From Paragorgia papillata (taxonomy: Eukaryota; Cnidaria; Anthozoa; Scleralcyonacea; Coralliidae), in the NCBI GenBank assembly GCA_035771165.1, contig JAWNZC010000091.1:456501-520500 (forward strand): a stretch of 64,000 nucleotides of DNA, read 5' to 3'. Below are positions 45,147-56,395 of this stretch, one piece after another. The stretch's first letter is position 1, and each line of letters starts with the position of its first letter. The notes under the pieces were generated by a model that did no database searches, was not told where the DNA came from, and saw only the letters and a list, made by a program, of their open reading frames with translations. A program made the position numbers and the translations under genes.

Positions 45147-46732
45147 TATGTCACACACCACGGCGGTGTCTTCCTGTCGGAAACGTACGAGTACTCCAAG
45201 CAAGCTATTCGCGAGGTCGGGACCGGTCAGTAACTCCTTGTTTAGCGACGTGCCCTTGAATTCGCACGAGGAGTCGAACACCACACGGATTTGGTTTGGT
45301 TTCTTCGGGTGATAGACCCCGAAATGAGGGAGAAACCACACTCGACCGATAGGGGTTTCTTCGTCATGCTCTTCTGGCTTAGATGTTGATACAGGAATGG
45401 CGTGCCCGCGTTCGAAAACTTTGGCTAGGAACTCAACAGTCTTTCTTCATCTGCGGCTTTTTCTTGAAAGAGCGAAGTAATCCATTTAGACGACTGAGCG
45501 CTTGGCTTCGGTTATTCGGCATGAGTACATTTTGGGAGCGGAAGGGAAGAGGCATCTCCCAGTTTCCACGCTCGTTCTTATGGACTCCATCTTTCATGAT
45601 TTCTAGGAAACGACGGTCTTCGATTGAGGTACTCGTTTCGTCATCCTCGGGCGTTGTGCGGTAAATTTCGTCTCCGATGTCTTGCCTTTCTCCGTCGACG
45701 TAGTCGATATACTCTTCCTTGATCTCGAAGCAGTTCGAACAGGGCGTAGTTTGATATTCTGGTGGTTGTAGAGGGACGGAAGGTCGTTTTTCGTCCATGC
45801 TTCGACGTCTACCAAGGGTCAGCGACGGCTGTGCGGCGGGCTGAAATATGCACGGGTCCTCCCACTCGATCTAAGCACATCTGACCGGATATCGTCCATT
45901 CCAGATCTAGCAGTTGGGCCCACGGCGCAGCCTTCGGTCCATTTTTGAAGGCTCTCACCTTTAGCATCTCCGGAGCGTCTCTGCGGACCAAAAGTTGAAT
46001 CTCAGCGTTCTTATCCAAAGCTGGAATTTCGTTTGCAATTTCACGAAGGTGGGGATGGTGTCTAGCCATCTTTGGCGTTGAAATCTCACTTTTGTCCTGA
46101 GGAATATGATCGCACTCTACTAGCTTCGGTAGCTTGGCTTCTGTGCCATTAGTCGACCTTGCAATAATTCCAGTGACACGACGACCATATTTGACTTCTT
46201 TATTATTGCTGCATGTAGATAGAAAGTACTTTTCTTTGGGTTTGTCTGGCGAGAATACGTCAACGAGCTCAGGGCTTATCATGGATGCATTGCTTTGATC
46301 GTCTACCACTGCGTAAACTCGATGGATGTCGTTAGGTCGATTTTCGTGAAAGACGTCCAAAAGGATGATTTTACTGCACGATAACCCGGCTGTTCGGTTT
46401 CCACAGACTGCGGTGCAAGCTGAGTCGATCTCCTCGCCGTGATCGTCTGGTTTCTCCGTTTCTTTCTCCTTGTGAAGTAAGTTTAGGTGGCGTTCGCTGC
46501 TACACTTGCTGCACTTGACATTCGCTTTGCACTGACTTGCTCGATGTTTTGGGGAGAGGCAGTGGAAACATAGGCGGTAGGCCTGCCATTTTGATCCACG
46601 CTGTCCTTTCTTCCAGCGTTTTCTCGACGAAGGCTCTACATTCTGCGAGTGTGTGTCCTTTTCGTTCATGAAACGGACAATACCTTTCTCTTCTGTGGTC
46701 GTCTTCGCCGTTTCCCTCTTTGCGAGCGTCAT
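45147..46732 (-). pseudogene. Bel/Pao zinc knuckles, protease and N-terminal RT
   Basis: On the minus strand LCFHCLSPKHRASQC and KCSKCSSERHLNLLH are the paired zinc knuckles. The DUF1758-like protease region has VYAVVDDQSNASMI; the usual D-x-G-S appears as DDQSN. After shifts near 45810 come EIMKDGVHKNERGNWEMPLP and MPNNRSQALSRL, and after a further shift near 45400 comes GRVWFLPHFGVYHP and IRVVFDSSCEFKG, ending VVCDI at the gypsy insertion. Confidence 0.8.
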
Positions 46733-48570
46733 CGTTGTCGCTCTCGGGTTCTTTGGTTTCTGATTTCAACACTCTGGTGTTCTCTATATCGAATTTTCGG
46801 TCTTCTCTTCTGAAACCTTTCCTTGGAGAGTCATTTCTGTGGTCGGTCGTTTCACCGGCTGTCACGTTTGGATGATTCTTCAGCCTGGCTTGTGTTTGGA
46901 CCATTGTAGGAAATGCATGGAATCCAGGATATGCGTCTTCATTCTTCTCTGCGTATTCAACAACCTGTTTCTCCCATTTATATTGAAGAAAGTTGGGTCG
47001 TTGGTCCACTATAGGGCGAATAGAATTTGGATAGTTGAGGCATGCGAGACCGGAAAGATAACCTAGTTGGCTGTCCACATCAACGCAGACGTCCACGAAC
47101 TTCTGAAGCTTGTGTTTGTCTTTCGCGTTGAACTTGGCCGACTCTCTTAGTCGTTCTAGGAGTGCGTTCGTTATTGTGGCTGTGTTACCAAATCTCCTTT
47201 CCAATTCGGACCAAAGTTCTCGTAAGGTGGCGAGTGGATCCCGATATTGCCGTTTTTTGAAATTGTCTACCAACTTCTGGACCTTGCCTTTGGTATATTT
47301 GCGCAGGTAGGAAGTCTCTTGAGCGGGGCTCACTTGGGCGTCTTGAACCATTGCTTTGAAGGAAGTTTTCCAAGGGTGGAAGATGGTAGCGTCTCCATCA
47401 AACGTGTCCGGGTGACATTTTGGAAGATTCTGTCTAGCTAAGCTCGCCATTAAAGTTGGTCGGTCTCCGTGATTCCTTCGATATACCGTTCCGTCATAAC
47501 TGGTCCTGTGGTTGGAATAGGTGGTTGATAGAGGGGTTGATTTCCTGCAAATCCCGTTGGGGTAAATTCATGAGATCTTTGCATCTGAGTGTTTCTTTCT
47601 GTTGTCGTAAGTCGGACTTCTTCTTTCTCCACTTTTCTGTCGCTACCTGTTGCGTTGTTTTCCAGATTGTTTTCTCGACCATCGACGACTTCAGTGAATG
47701 AAACATTTTGACGTACGAGTCCCTGTGTATTGACCCAATGTCGTGTGCGCGACCTGGCGACCGTAGGTTCGTCTTCTACTGGTGGAGAAAGGCCTTCTTC
47801 TTCCTGGATCGCTTGTTCGATGGCTTTCAATTTAGCGTCTGCCACTGCCATCATCTTGTTGGCCGTTAGAATAGCCATGTCGCGGTCGTGTTCGGCGCGC
47901 ATTCGCTCGCGACGAAGCTCCTCCTCTGCTTCTAGTTGTCTTCGTTTGCTTTCTTTCTCTGCTATCAATCGGTCGTAGTTTGCTTGCTGTCTTGCGGCTG
48001 CGACCTCCGTGAGTGCCTTTCTACGCGCGCTGCTAGAAGACGAGGATGCACGTGATGTCGTTCGACCTGTGTGCTTAGAACCCAGTGATATATATCGTCA
48101 ATATCGTTGGTTTGTTCGTTTTTTGCACGAGTAATAGCAGCGTAGGCATACTTTAATTTTGTCTGGCTAGATTCCATGAGGGAGTGAAATTGTTCACCAA
48201 ATTCGTCCCATTTGTCTTGTTTGTATATATCCTGTAACTCAGTTACGGTCTTCTCGTATCGCTCAATCACTGCCTGTAACCGCCATAAGCCCACTTCGAT
48301 TTCTTTGGCAGAGCATTTGTTTTCTACGAGGGCATAGACGTCGTTCGAAAAATCGTGCAGTTCTTCAGCTTCCGTGTGGAGTGCCGAGTCTTTTGCTTGG
48401 ATAGCGTTCTGAATAGCCTTCAGTGATAACTTTCGCTGACGTTTTTCTTCTTCGATAGTTTCCTTTTCTTTCGAAGAAACTTGTCCATGGCCACTTGTAG
48501 ATGTTTTTGCTGCGTCAGCAGTTTCGGGTTGCACTGGACGTGAACTCATCCAGCCTGATTTGAATAACAA
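46500..48570 (-). pseudogene. Bel/Pao gag (DUF1759-like)
   Basis: Translation likely starts at MSSRPVQPETADAAK near 48549. The first segment is charged and helical (ERYEKTVTELQDIY). After a shift near 48000 a strong coiled coil follows (KESKRRQLEAEEELRRERM). A third segment from 47450 has LPKCHPDTFDGD, FHPWKTSFKAMV and ERRFGNTATITNALL, the DUF1759 capsid-type domain, then CPFHERKGHTLAECRAF. The second and third segments meet at TTTAATGG, where stop and start overlap, most simply a decayed frameshift. Confidence 0.75.
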
Positions 48571-48640
48571 GTTTTGGCAGTGTTTTTACGATGTACAAAT
48601 CTACTGCTCCCCAGGTTCCAGTTTTTTAGAGACTTTTCAC

Positions 48641-48801
48641 TGTCGCGTTCCCAATCAAACCCTGTTCTGTAGAGCGATTAGAGTTCGCACGTGATCAACC
48701 ACACGAGACTGCAGTCATGTTTATATACTGAATGATTTAATAGTGAAACACAGCTCCAGGTCACATAACAAAGACAGTCATAGAAATGACAAAATATACG
48801 T
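48641..48801 (-). repeat. Bel/Pao 5' LTR, truncated
   Basis: Only the distal 161 bp (in plus orientation TGTCGCG to AATATACG) remain, matching 30958 onwards with a 15-bp indel. At 48801 the match stops abruptly, so the element's outer right end and its flanking duplication are lost. Confidence 0.8.
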
Positions 48802-49135
48802 ATTATATATAGCTAATGCTGGAGCAGAATTTGACAAATTAAACTTATCAAATAAATTTGTAGAACTTAGGAAATTATTTCCTCAACACTTCTATTGCCA
48901 TGACTGTAATAATAATATTGTATTGATAATATAATATTGTTGTTTATATTCTTGTGTAATTAAAGGACCTTACTGTAACTATATAATTTTATAAGTTAAA
49001 TAAATTTTTAATGATGTGCCACGTACAATTGTTTTGTTTGTTATCTTGCTATATGATATGCTGGTCAGGTTTGTATTGGCCATCTACAGTTCTATTAATT
49101 GGGATTGCACATGTTTCTATAAACATATCTATGGT
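48802..49135. other. No supported gene
   Basis: AT-rich stretch after the truncated LTR. A 40-codon open frame (FDKLNLSNKFVELRKLFPQH) is present without recognised motif. Confidence 0.3.
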
Positions 49136-49505
49136 GTTCCTAGATAATATACCTGAAGGTAAGGTTTTCTATAGGTCCTTGTAAATACATGAACCTATAG
49201 TATTCCTATAGAAAACCTATAGGAATTCAGTAGAAAACCTATAGGAATTCAGTAGAAAACCTATAGGAATTCAGTAGAAAACCTATAGGAATGCAGTAGA
49301 AAACCTATAGGAATTCAGTAGAAAACCTATAGGAATTTTATAGAAACCCTATAGAATTCTCTATAGGCCGCCTATAGAAAATGTTCCAATTTCCTGTAGG
49401 ATTCCTATAGGCTTCCTATAGGATTCCTATAGTATTTCTATAGGATTCAATATAGGTTTCTATAGGTTGGCCTATAGGATTCCTACAGGAAGGCCTATAT
49501 ACTTT
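49136..49505. repeat. CTATAGG minisatellite with inverted symmetry
   Basis: A 22-bp unit, CCTATAGGAATTCAGTAGAA plus AA, is repeated about six times (49205-49340). It is followed by a second block in which CCTATAGG, ATTCCTATAGG and CTATAGGATTC occur in inverted sense relative to the first. The tract can fold on itself. Confidence 0.85.
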
Positions 49506-49509
49506 TTTG

Positions 49510-49870
49510 TAAGGGATATATATGGAAAATGTAGGAAATTGGCAAAACTCCATAGGATTCCCACATTCCTTATGGGAATTATATGGAGTTTCATAGTATT
49601 GCCATATATTCATTACTTTCTCTGCAAACTATGGGAAACTATGGAAGAGGGTATGGTTTTGCTATGGGCTTCTACTCTCCATATCAGAGCCATACATATA
49701 TGGAAAATGTAGGAAATTGGCGAAAATCCATAGGATTCCCACATTCCTTATGGGGATTATATGGAGTTTCATAGTATTGCCATACATGTATATACAGTAC
49801 TTTTTCTGCAAACTATGGGAAAACTATGGCAAATCTGTACGAGTTATTATGGTTAGATTTGTTACCCATA
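49510..49870. repeat. ~184-bp direct repeat, two copies, CTATGG-rich
   Basis: GGAAAATGTAGGAAATTGGC followed by CCATAGGATTCCCACATTCC occurs at 49521 and 49702. The match continues through ATATGGAGTTTCATAGTATT. Open frames here are products of the repeat. Confidence 0.85.
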
Positions 49871-49980
49871 GAAAAACCATTTGTTGGATCCTGCGTCTCT
49901 TGACCCCTTGCGGTTGAACAGTTGCAATCAATCATGGTTTTAAAGTTTGAAACGTTCTCTGGTCAAAGATATTTATTTCT

Positions 49981-50022
49981 AACAAGCTTTCGGCTGCCAG
50001 TCTGCAGTCTTCGACGGGTTAA
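49981..50022 (-). ncRNA. Hammerhead-ribozyme-like relic of a Penelope-type element
   Basis: The minus strand reads CCGTCGAAGACTGCAGACTG then GCAGCCGAAAGCTTGTT. In Penelope-like elements the equivalent is CTGATGA, a stem II hairpin with CTGC/GCAG pairing, then CGAAA. Stem II and the GAAA side are kept; the CTGATGA core has become CCGTCGA, so cleavage activity is unlikely. The neighbouring TTGAAACGTTC supports the match. The call is based on recalled family patterns. Confidence 0.45.
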
Positions 50023-50227
50023 CACTAATGAGATAAAAAATTACTCTTACGGTTGATGATTACACACTACGCCTACAGCTACGGTTTACAATTACATTAC
50101 AGTGACAACACAGAGATAAATAGTTCCGCCTACATATAACACTATACTAAGCTTTTGACATGATAAACATAGATTTCTCTTAACAAAACTAGAGCTTTAC
50201 CGATTTGATCCATTACTATTAAAATGG

Positions 50228-51250
50228 ATGAAATCCTATTTGACAGGCAGGAGCCATTGTGTACAAGTCAAGAGCCAACTATCATCCATGACTACTATAT
50301 CACATGGTGTACCACAAGGTAGTATTATTGGGCCTTTGTTGTTTATCCTGTTCGTAAACGATCTCCCCCTCTGTACGAACCTAGAGATTGATATGTATGC
50401 TGATGATTCCACACTTCATTCTGCTGGAAATTCCATTGATGAATTAAATACAAAACTCTCAGCTGAAATGGAAAATGTCCATACATGGTGCTCCTTAAAT
50501 GGTATGGTTGTGAATGAAAGTAAAACAAAGTCCATGGTTGTTTGTACCTACCAGAAAGCAGCTAAGATTGGCCAATCTGACCTTCAAGTACAGTACAACG
50601 GAACTCTACTCGAGAACGTTGCCAGCGAAAAGCTTCTTGGAGTTACTATTGACAAACACTTAACATGGAAAATACATATTGATGACACAGCTTCAGCACT
50701 TAGTAAACTTATAGGTTTACTTCGTAGAATAAAAGCCTGTTTGCCACTTAATATTAGGTTATTATATTATAAAACATTTCTTCAACCTAAAATAGATTAT
50801 TGCAACATAATTTGGGGTCAGTCCAGTCACATATCTAGACTCCATAAGTTACAAAATATCTCCTTGCGGTTAATATATGATAAGTCAAGGTATACATCAT
50901 CTGGCCCTCTTTTTCAAATATCTAGTATTCTTCCAATTGAGCTTAGGGTTAAGTTCAAGATAGCTATTATGGTCTACAAGGCAATAAATGGTCTTGTGCC
51001 AGATTATATATGTGATATGTTTAAGTCTTTATCATCAGTATCTCAACGAAGCACTAGAAGTACAACTAAACATAATCTATGGGTACCAAACTATAAATTA
51101 TCTATAACCAGGAAAGGCCTCCCATATAGTGGAGCTGCTCTATAGAACAGTTTACCTGTTGATATAAGAAATGTTCATTCAATAGGTCTTTTTAAACAAA
51201 AAGTTTATAAATATTTATTGGATATGTTACATAATGTTAATTTAGTATAA
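50228..51250 (+). pseudogene. L2-like reverse transcriptase fragment
   Basis: The open frame to 51145 includes SHGVPQGSIIGPLLFILFVNDLP, the catalytic YADD box (50397-50408), KLLGVTIDKHLTW, KIDYCNIIWG and VPDYICDMF. A stop after GAAL at 51143 is followed in frame by NSLPVDIRNVHSIGLFKQKV to about 51250, so one nonsense change separates the last part. Upstream, stops at 50190-50205 break the frame. Otherwise well preserved. Confidence 0.85.
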
Positions 51251-51417
51251 TATTGATAATACTAGGATTTTTTAGGTTTTAATATTTAACATTTATACTT
51301 ACCTGTACTTTATATCTTCATGTTTCAAGAACTTATAATAGAAGGCCCAGTGTAAGATTAGCTTTGCTAAACTGGTACATTTTTGTAAATGTTTATGTAA
51401 ACCTTCGCTAAATAAAG

Positions 51418-51418
<1 letters not shown>

Positions 51419-51480
<62 letters not shown>
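51419..51480 (+). repeat. (ATT)n tail
   Basis: About 20 ATT units at the LINE 3' end. Confidence 0.95.
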
Positions 51481-51707
51481 CTACATCTCTCCTGACATTG
51501 AACATAAACCTATACACTATCTAACGATTAACATGAACAGAATATCAAGTTGCAAGATCCCAAACATTTAATATTATAACCTTATAGTACCTGTAGTCCT
51601 TGAAATGTTTCAAAATCATTTAGGATTAAACAGTTATTAGCACTTACAATAAGTCTTATATAATACTCTCTGAAACAGTTCTACGTTCACGTGAGATCAA
51701 TCAGTTA
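51481..51707. other. Spacer, possible 3' LTR of gypsy-2
   Basis: No gene. It directly follows, on the minus strand, the stop of gypsy-2 pol. No matching copy was seen beyond 56395, so an LTR cannot be defined. Confidence 0.3.
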
Positions 51708-53286
51708 CTAGGGTTTATAATAATCTTTAAGATATACAGGTTCACGTCTTTTTCTAACTGGTCTCACACTTTTGTCAGGGCAAACATCTCCCAATGTTGG
51801 TGCTTTTAGACGTTTATTAGCTTTTCCCATAATTGGTTGTTTTTCTTCACTCTTCTTTTTGATGTCTGTAACTGTTTTCTTCGACTTATTTTCTGTTGCC
51901 TGATCTGAATGCACGTCCATTTGAGCTGGTATCTTCTTAAATGAGGAAGAATTCCTGGTGACTTGTTTCTCTCCTAAAGACGCTGTAATCATGTTACCCT
52001 TTTGTGAAACAACTCGATGTGGGTTTGGGTTGAACTTTGGTGTTGTCTTGTTCCGCTTGTCATCATATTTCAAAAGAACCGTATCTCCAATCTTGATTCC
52101 AGAAAGACATGCATGGTTTCTCTGATCCGCATACTTCTTCATTCTCTCTTTTGCTCTAGCATCCGTCTGTCTTGGTTGCACTTCATCTTTCGACTCCACC
52201 ACTTTGGCAACTGGTTGAGGCAACTTTGTTTTTGGATCTCGACCAAACAGCAGTTTAAATGGGGCAAAACCTGTTGAGGGATGTGGTGTTGCTCGATACT
52301 GCCTCATGAACTTGTTCAGCTCTTGTCTCCAATTCTTTTGCTCTACTATAGCTGCTCTAACAGCCTTCATCATGGGCTTGTTGAAAGACTCTGCTTGAGC
52401 AGATGTGTCAGTGGTAAAGTTTACGTAATATTCGCCCATCTTTTGTTCACGTGAAGTAACCATACTTTCAGAATAAGTAGCAGTTGGGTGCCGGGACATA
52501 TAATCCGATTGATTCTTACTGCCTGGACGATACTGAAGGGATAGTTTGTAAGGCTGCAATCGGAGGCCCCAGCGCTCTATGCGAACTGGTGGTTTGGGTT
52601 TCTTCCAAATTCTCTCTAGCGGTTGATGATCTGTGGTAACTGTGAAGTGTTTAGCACCTCTGACGTACATATCAAAGTGTTCACATGCCCACACCACACC
52701 TAGAGTTTCTCTTTCCGTTTGGCTATACCGCTGTTCAGTAGGTGTTAAAGCTCGGCTGGTATATGCAACAACTTTTTCATTTTGTTCCAATATCGCACCT
52801 ACCCCAACAGGGCTGGCATCTGTAATTATGTTAATGCTCTGGCTCGGATCAAAATAAGCCATTACTGGACTATCAATAAGTTTTCCTTTCAGTAATTCAA
52901 AAGCCTCTTCTTGTTCCTTGGACCATGTCCACTGGGTATCTTGGCGTGTAAGACGTCTCAATGGTTCAGTAACTGTCGCATAGCTTGGTATGAAACGACT
53001 ACTATAGTTGAGCATACCCAGAAAACTTCGAACTTCCGATGCATTCTTTGGAGCCTCTATTTTCTGGACAGCTTCTACTTTCTTCGGATCAGGGGAAACT
53101 CCTTTTGAACTAAATACAATAAGAGTTCAATCTGCTCTTTGTTGTACTCGCACTTCTTCTCATTAATTGTAAGACCCCTTTCACTGAGCCGCTGGAAGGT
53201 CTTCTCTAAAGCTACATCCTGCTCTTTTTGCGTCGTTCCAAAAATGATGTCATCCGCAATGTTCTTTGTTCCTGGAATGTGTTTAA
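51708..53286 (-). pseudogene. gypsy-2 RT palm, RNase H and integrase C-terminus
   Basis: From 53286 leftwards the frame reads KHIPGTKNIADDIIFGTTQKE (catalytic ADD), RGLTINEKKCEY, a shift near 53120, SFLGMLNYSSRFIP, the RNase H region IITDASPVGVGAILEQ and HQPLERIW, then MSRHPTAT. After FTTDTSAQ it jumps to AESFNKPMMKAVRAAIVEQ: the integrase zinc finger and D,D core are missing without breaking the frame. The C-terminal IKIGDTVLLKYD and a basic tail end at 51708. Confidence 0.85.
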
Positions 53287-54676
53287 GGTACTCTTCCGAT
53301 CTTAACAGTTCTTGGTCAGTTGGAAGATATAGTAACAACAAGTTTGTATGGCAAGTTTTACATCGCTGCGTTCTATACTTTTCGAGATTTCGGCGATCAA
53401 ACTTTCGTATCTAAGGGCGAATGTTCGCGCCAAAACAGAAGATTAAGGCTGAAAGACAATGAATTTATGTTTGCTCTCCTACAGCGAGTTTTGACAGAAT
53501 TTTACACCTTGAGATTCGTGTTGTGATTTGATATACCGCAATCATCTAGTCATTTTGCCCTTTTCTCCAAGGAGCACTTGGAGTAATATGGCTGGTACAT
53601 AATAATTGAGATAACTTTATTCGTTTTCTTTCGAGTATCTTTCGGCCACATCTTTCCCCTGTCTTAAACCTCTTTCCTGATGGATCTAGGAACGAAACTA
53701 TTTTGAGTTTTCGGCCACCACTCAAACTCTCTCTCTCGCGCTCAATGTCCATCCAAGGGAGACAAGCTTCTTGGTGCTGAAATTCATCATCGACCCGAGC
53801 CCAACTCCTCGAAAGAGATTCAGGGTTCAGTTGCTCCAACATTCGAATCAGTATCACCGGTACGCCGTACGCGCAGTCATGTCGCGTGAATATTACTTTA
53901 CAAAGAGCAATCAGCAGGATGTAATCGAATATAACATCTTGACATGTCATCACTAAACACCCGACGTGTCGTTGCCAGGCTATTGTGATCTAATTGGTTA
54001 ATTCGTTTTCGCGCGGAATTTTTCCAAGCCAAAAATAGAGGTTACATTACTTATTCGTCCTTTTATGGTGGTAAATTCTAAGTATTAGCCACTGGCCATT
54101 CACTGTTGGCTCACAAGAACATAAGAAGAATCGTGTGACAACTCGAAATAGACGAATTGTTTTGTCAAAACAGCTGTAATTTGATGTAATATTGCCAACA
54201 TTTGATATATTTTCATCAGAGTAACATCTAAAAGTTCCATATCTTTGTCTCTATTCAATCTATTTCAACAAAATTTGGCCTGATTGCACACAAGACTGTA
54301 ACAAACAAATTGGTCGGAGTACGCAATCGTCCGCCTTAAAACTTTTGGTTGAGAATTTTTTGTAAATCTGTCATCGTTCAAAATGAGGTAATGCTTATAA
54401 ATCCGAGACAAATACTCGAGCGATTGCGTACTCCGGCTTAAATCTTCCTATTGATACATCAAGCAAATCCTCTTTGTTTCAGCTCAACAAGTTCAAAGCG
54501 AAAGCTACAATCAATAATCAAAGATGGCCATTTTGGGAATTCATTTTGAGTTCCCACACCCCCTGGACGCAAAACGGGTTTTTTAGCGGCACCAACAACT
54601 TAGACAACCATAGACCTTTCTAAATACCAGTTTTCAGAATTTTTAAATTTTTCAAAAATGAGACTCCAGTACCACC
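53287..54676. mobile_element. TTAA-flanked non-autonomous element inside gypsy-2
   Basis: TTAA lies at 53283-53286 and 54677-54680. Skipping the interval with one TTAA joins QDVI to KHIPGTKN in frame. Ends read GGTACTCTTCC and, inverted, GGTGGTACTGGAG, only loosely similar. Inside, CGGAGTACGCAATCG (about 54316) and its inverse (about 54420) form a pair. A 135-codon minus-strand ORF (53546-53953) matches nothing recognised. TTAA targeting with GG ends would suit Kolobok or piggyBac relatives. Confidence 0.65.
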
Positions 54677-56395
54677 TTAATGACATCTTGGATGGTCTTC
54701 AGATGCAGATGATATGCCAAAACTCAAACGCTTGTATCTGTACAAACTGATATGTGTACTAAAAGTTGTAATGTATCTCGAGTCAGGGTCTAACACTAGT
54801 TGATGATATCCTGCACGTAAATCTAATTTGCTGAATACGTTTGACCCATTTAGATCACTTATGAACTCCTCAACTGTTGGTGTCAAGTGTGTTTCAAGGA
54901 TAATCGCCTTGTTGGCCTCTTGCATATCAACACAGAGTCTGATTGACTCTGAGTCTTTCTTGGGAGGTGTCACAATTGGGGACACCCATGGAGTGGGGAC
55001 CCCTTCGACTTTTTCAATGATATCTTGCTCAAGTAACTTTTCTACTTCTTTCTCTACTTTTTCTCGCAAATGGAAGGGTGTGCGCCTGTGTCTCTGAGCC
55101 ACATGTTTCACCGACTCATCAATATGGAGCTTTACAGTAATATCCTTAAGCTTGCCAATTCCTTCCTTCAGATTGGGGTATTTGACACTTGGATCACTGA
55201 CTCGGTTCACAATATTGATTAAATTTAACTCTACTGCCGTTGAATATCCGAGTAATGCTCCATAACTTCCTGAGACTACATAGAAAGAGTGGCACTGCAT
55301 TTTCTTGCTAGATTCCACCACTAACTCACACCGTCCCTTTACTAGTGGAGGACCTCCCCCATAAGGATGCAAACGCTTAATGCCATGTTTGCTCAGTTTT
55401 GGCTTGCCTAGTTGCTGATAAGTGTTCTCATCTAAGATGTTCACAGTAGCTCCAGTGTCCATCATTAGTTCACAGTCAATGTTATTTACTTTTATTGTCA
55501 CCTTGGGTGTTTGCTTTCCAACCACACTTACAAAATGTTCCTCATTTTTGTTGCTATATGTTGTTGTAAACAATACTATTGACTCAGAGTCAGACTCCTC
55601 ACACTTAGCAGAATTTGATTTATCTTGTTTTTCTAAGTTTCTGACAAACTCATTTCTCTTCTTTTCATTACAGATCTTACCTCTGGCTGGGCAGTCATGT
55701 TGATGAGGGTATTCTCCACCACAATTTATGCACATTTTGCTTTGGTTACGGGAAGACGGAGCGTGTGTGTCCGCATGTTGACTTTGAGTATTTGACGTAG
55801 CTGTTTTGAACGGTCCTGTTGTAGTACTTCGTTTGTTAGAACGATCTGCTCCTATCTTATTCACCGTCTCGCGTTCCATTTGAGCTGCTTGTTGATCAAT
55901 AAGCTCAAGAGACCGACCAATCTCCATGATTTCAGCTAGGGATTTATCAGGTTCAGATTTATTGGTGGATTTAAAATGCTGAATAACTTGCGATAAAATC
56001 TCACCGTCCGTGTTTACAAAAGCACAGGTTTTCGCCAGCTGTCGAAGTTCAGTCACAAACTCATCCAACGACTGCTCATCCTTTTGTTTACAGCTTCTGA
56101 AGGCGAAAATGTCCATCTGCACGTTTCTTTTCGGTTCAAAATATTTTATAAGTACCTCTTTAGTTGCTTTGTATGTGTCCTTACTCTCGGCCTTTTCTGC
56201 TTCATAAATATCATACACCCTTTCCCCCGCATAATGCAGTAATAGAGCTCGTTGTCTCTTGTCATTCGTAATATTCATCCCAATGAGCATGTTTTCGAAT
56301 CGGCCAAGCCATTTTCTCCAGCGTGTTCCTGTGTTTACCTTGTCGGTTTCACAATCAAAAGACGGAAATGCAGGAAGATTTTGCATAGTATCCAC
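54677..56395 (-). pseudogene. gypsy-2 gag, zinc knuckle, protease and RT fingers
   Basis: A 572-codon frame starts MDTMQNLPAFPSFDCETDK. Gag helices (WLGRFENMLIGM, CKQKDEQSLDEFVTELRQLA) are followed by the knuckle CINCGGEYPHQHDCPARGK and the protease CELMMDTGATVNIL (Asp-Thr-Gly) with a GGPPLVKGRCEL flap region. RT then has IRLCVDMQEANK and FSKLDLRAGYHQLVL (first Asp), FGISSASE. A small shift leaves EDHPRCH at the insertion; the alternative frame TIQDVI joins the downstream part across the insertion. Confidence 0.85.

Larger units (their letters stand above)
30958..48801 (-). mobile_element. Bel/Pao LTR retrotransposon expanded by two insertions
   Basis: The left LTR (30958-31451) is complete; the right LTR keeps only 48641-48801. 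Between them the minus strand encodes gag, zinc knuckles, protease, RT, RNase H and integrase in Bel/Pao order. Two insertions, 32869-38100 and 39724-45146, account for 10.66 kb; subtracting them leaves about 7.2 kb, a normal Bel length. In both cases the Bel frame is restored exactly when the insert and one duplication copy are skipped. Several one-base shifts show that it is dead. Confidence 0.9.
50148..51480 (+). mobile_element. L2/CR1-type LINE, 5'-truncated
   Basis: It starts inside the RT domain (remnant of the AFD-x-I-N-H motif at 50154), carries the rest of RT and the C-terminal region, and ends in GCTAAATAAAGTTTATTATT with an (ATT)n tail, typical of L2-like elements. Confidence 0.85.
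51708..56395 (-). mobile_element. Ty3/gypsy retrotransposon lacking integrase core (gypsy-2)
   Basis: The minus strand encodes gag, zinc knuckle, protease, RT, RNase H and the integrase C-terminus, with a 1390-bp TTAA-flanked insertion (53287-54676) in RT. No LTR pair was recognised. The lineage resembles gypsy-1 (shared MSRHPTAT-like linker and NWRQEL). Confidence 0.85.

Noticed and set aside
49205..49340. Regular 22-bp repeats resembling a CRISPR array
   Set aside because: Units are contiguous with no unique spacers, they lie among eukaryotic transposons, and no cas genes are present.
49467..49917. Three overlapping plus-strand ORFs with similar peptides
   Set aside because: They are frames of the 184-bp direct repeat.
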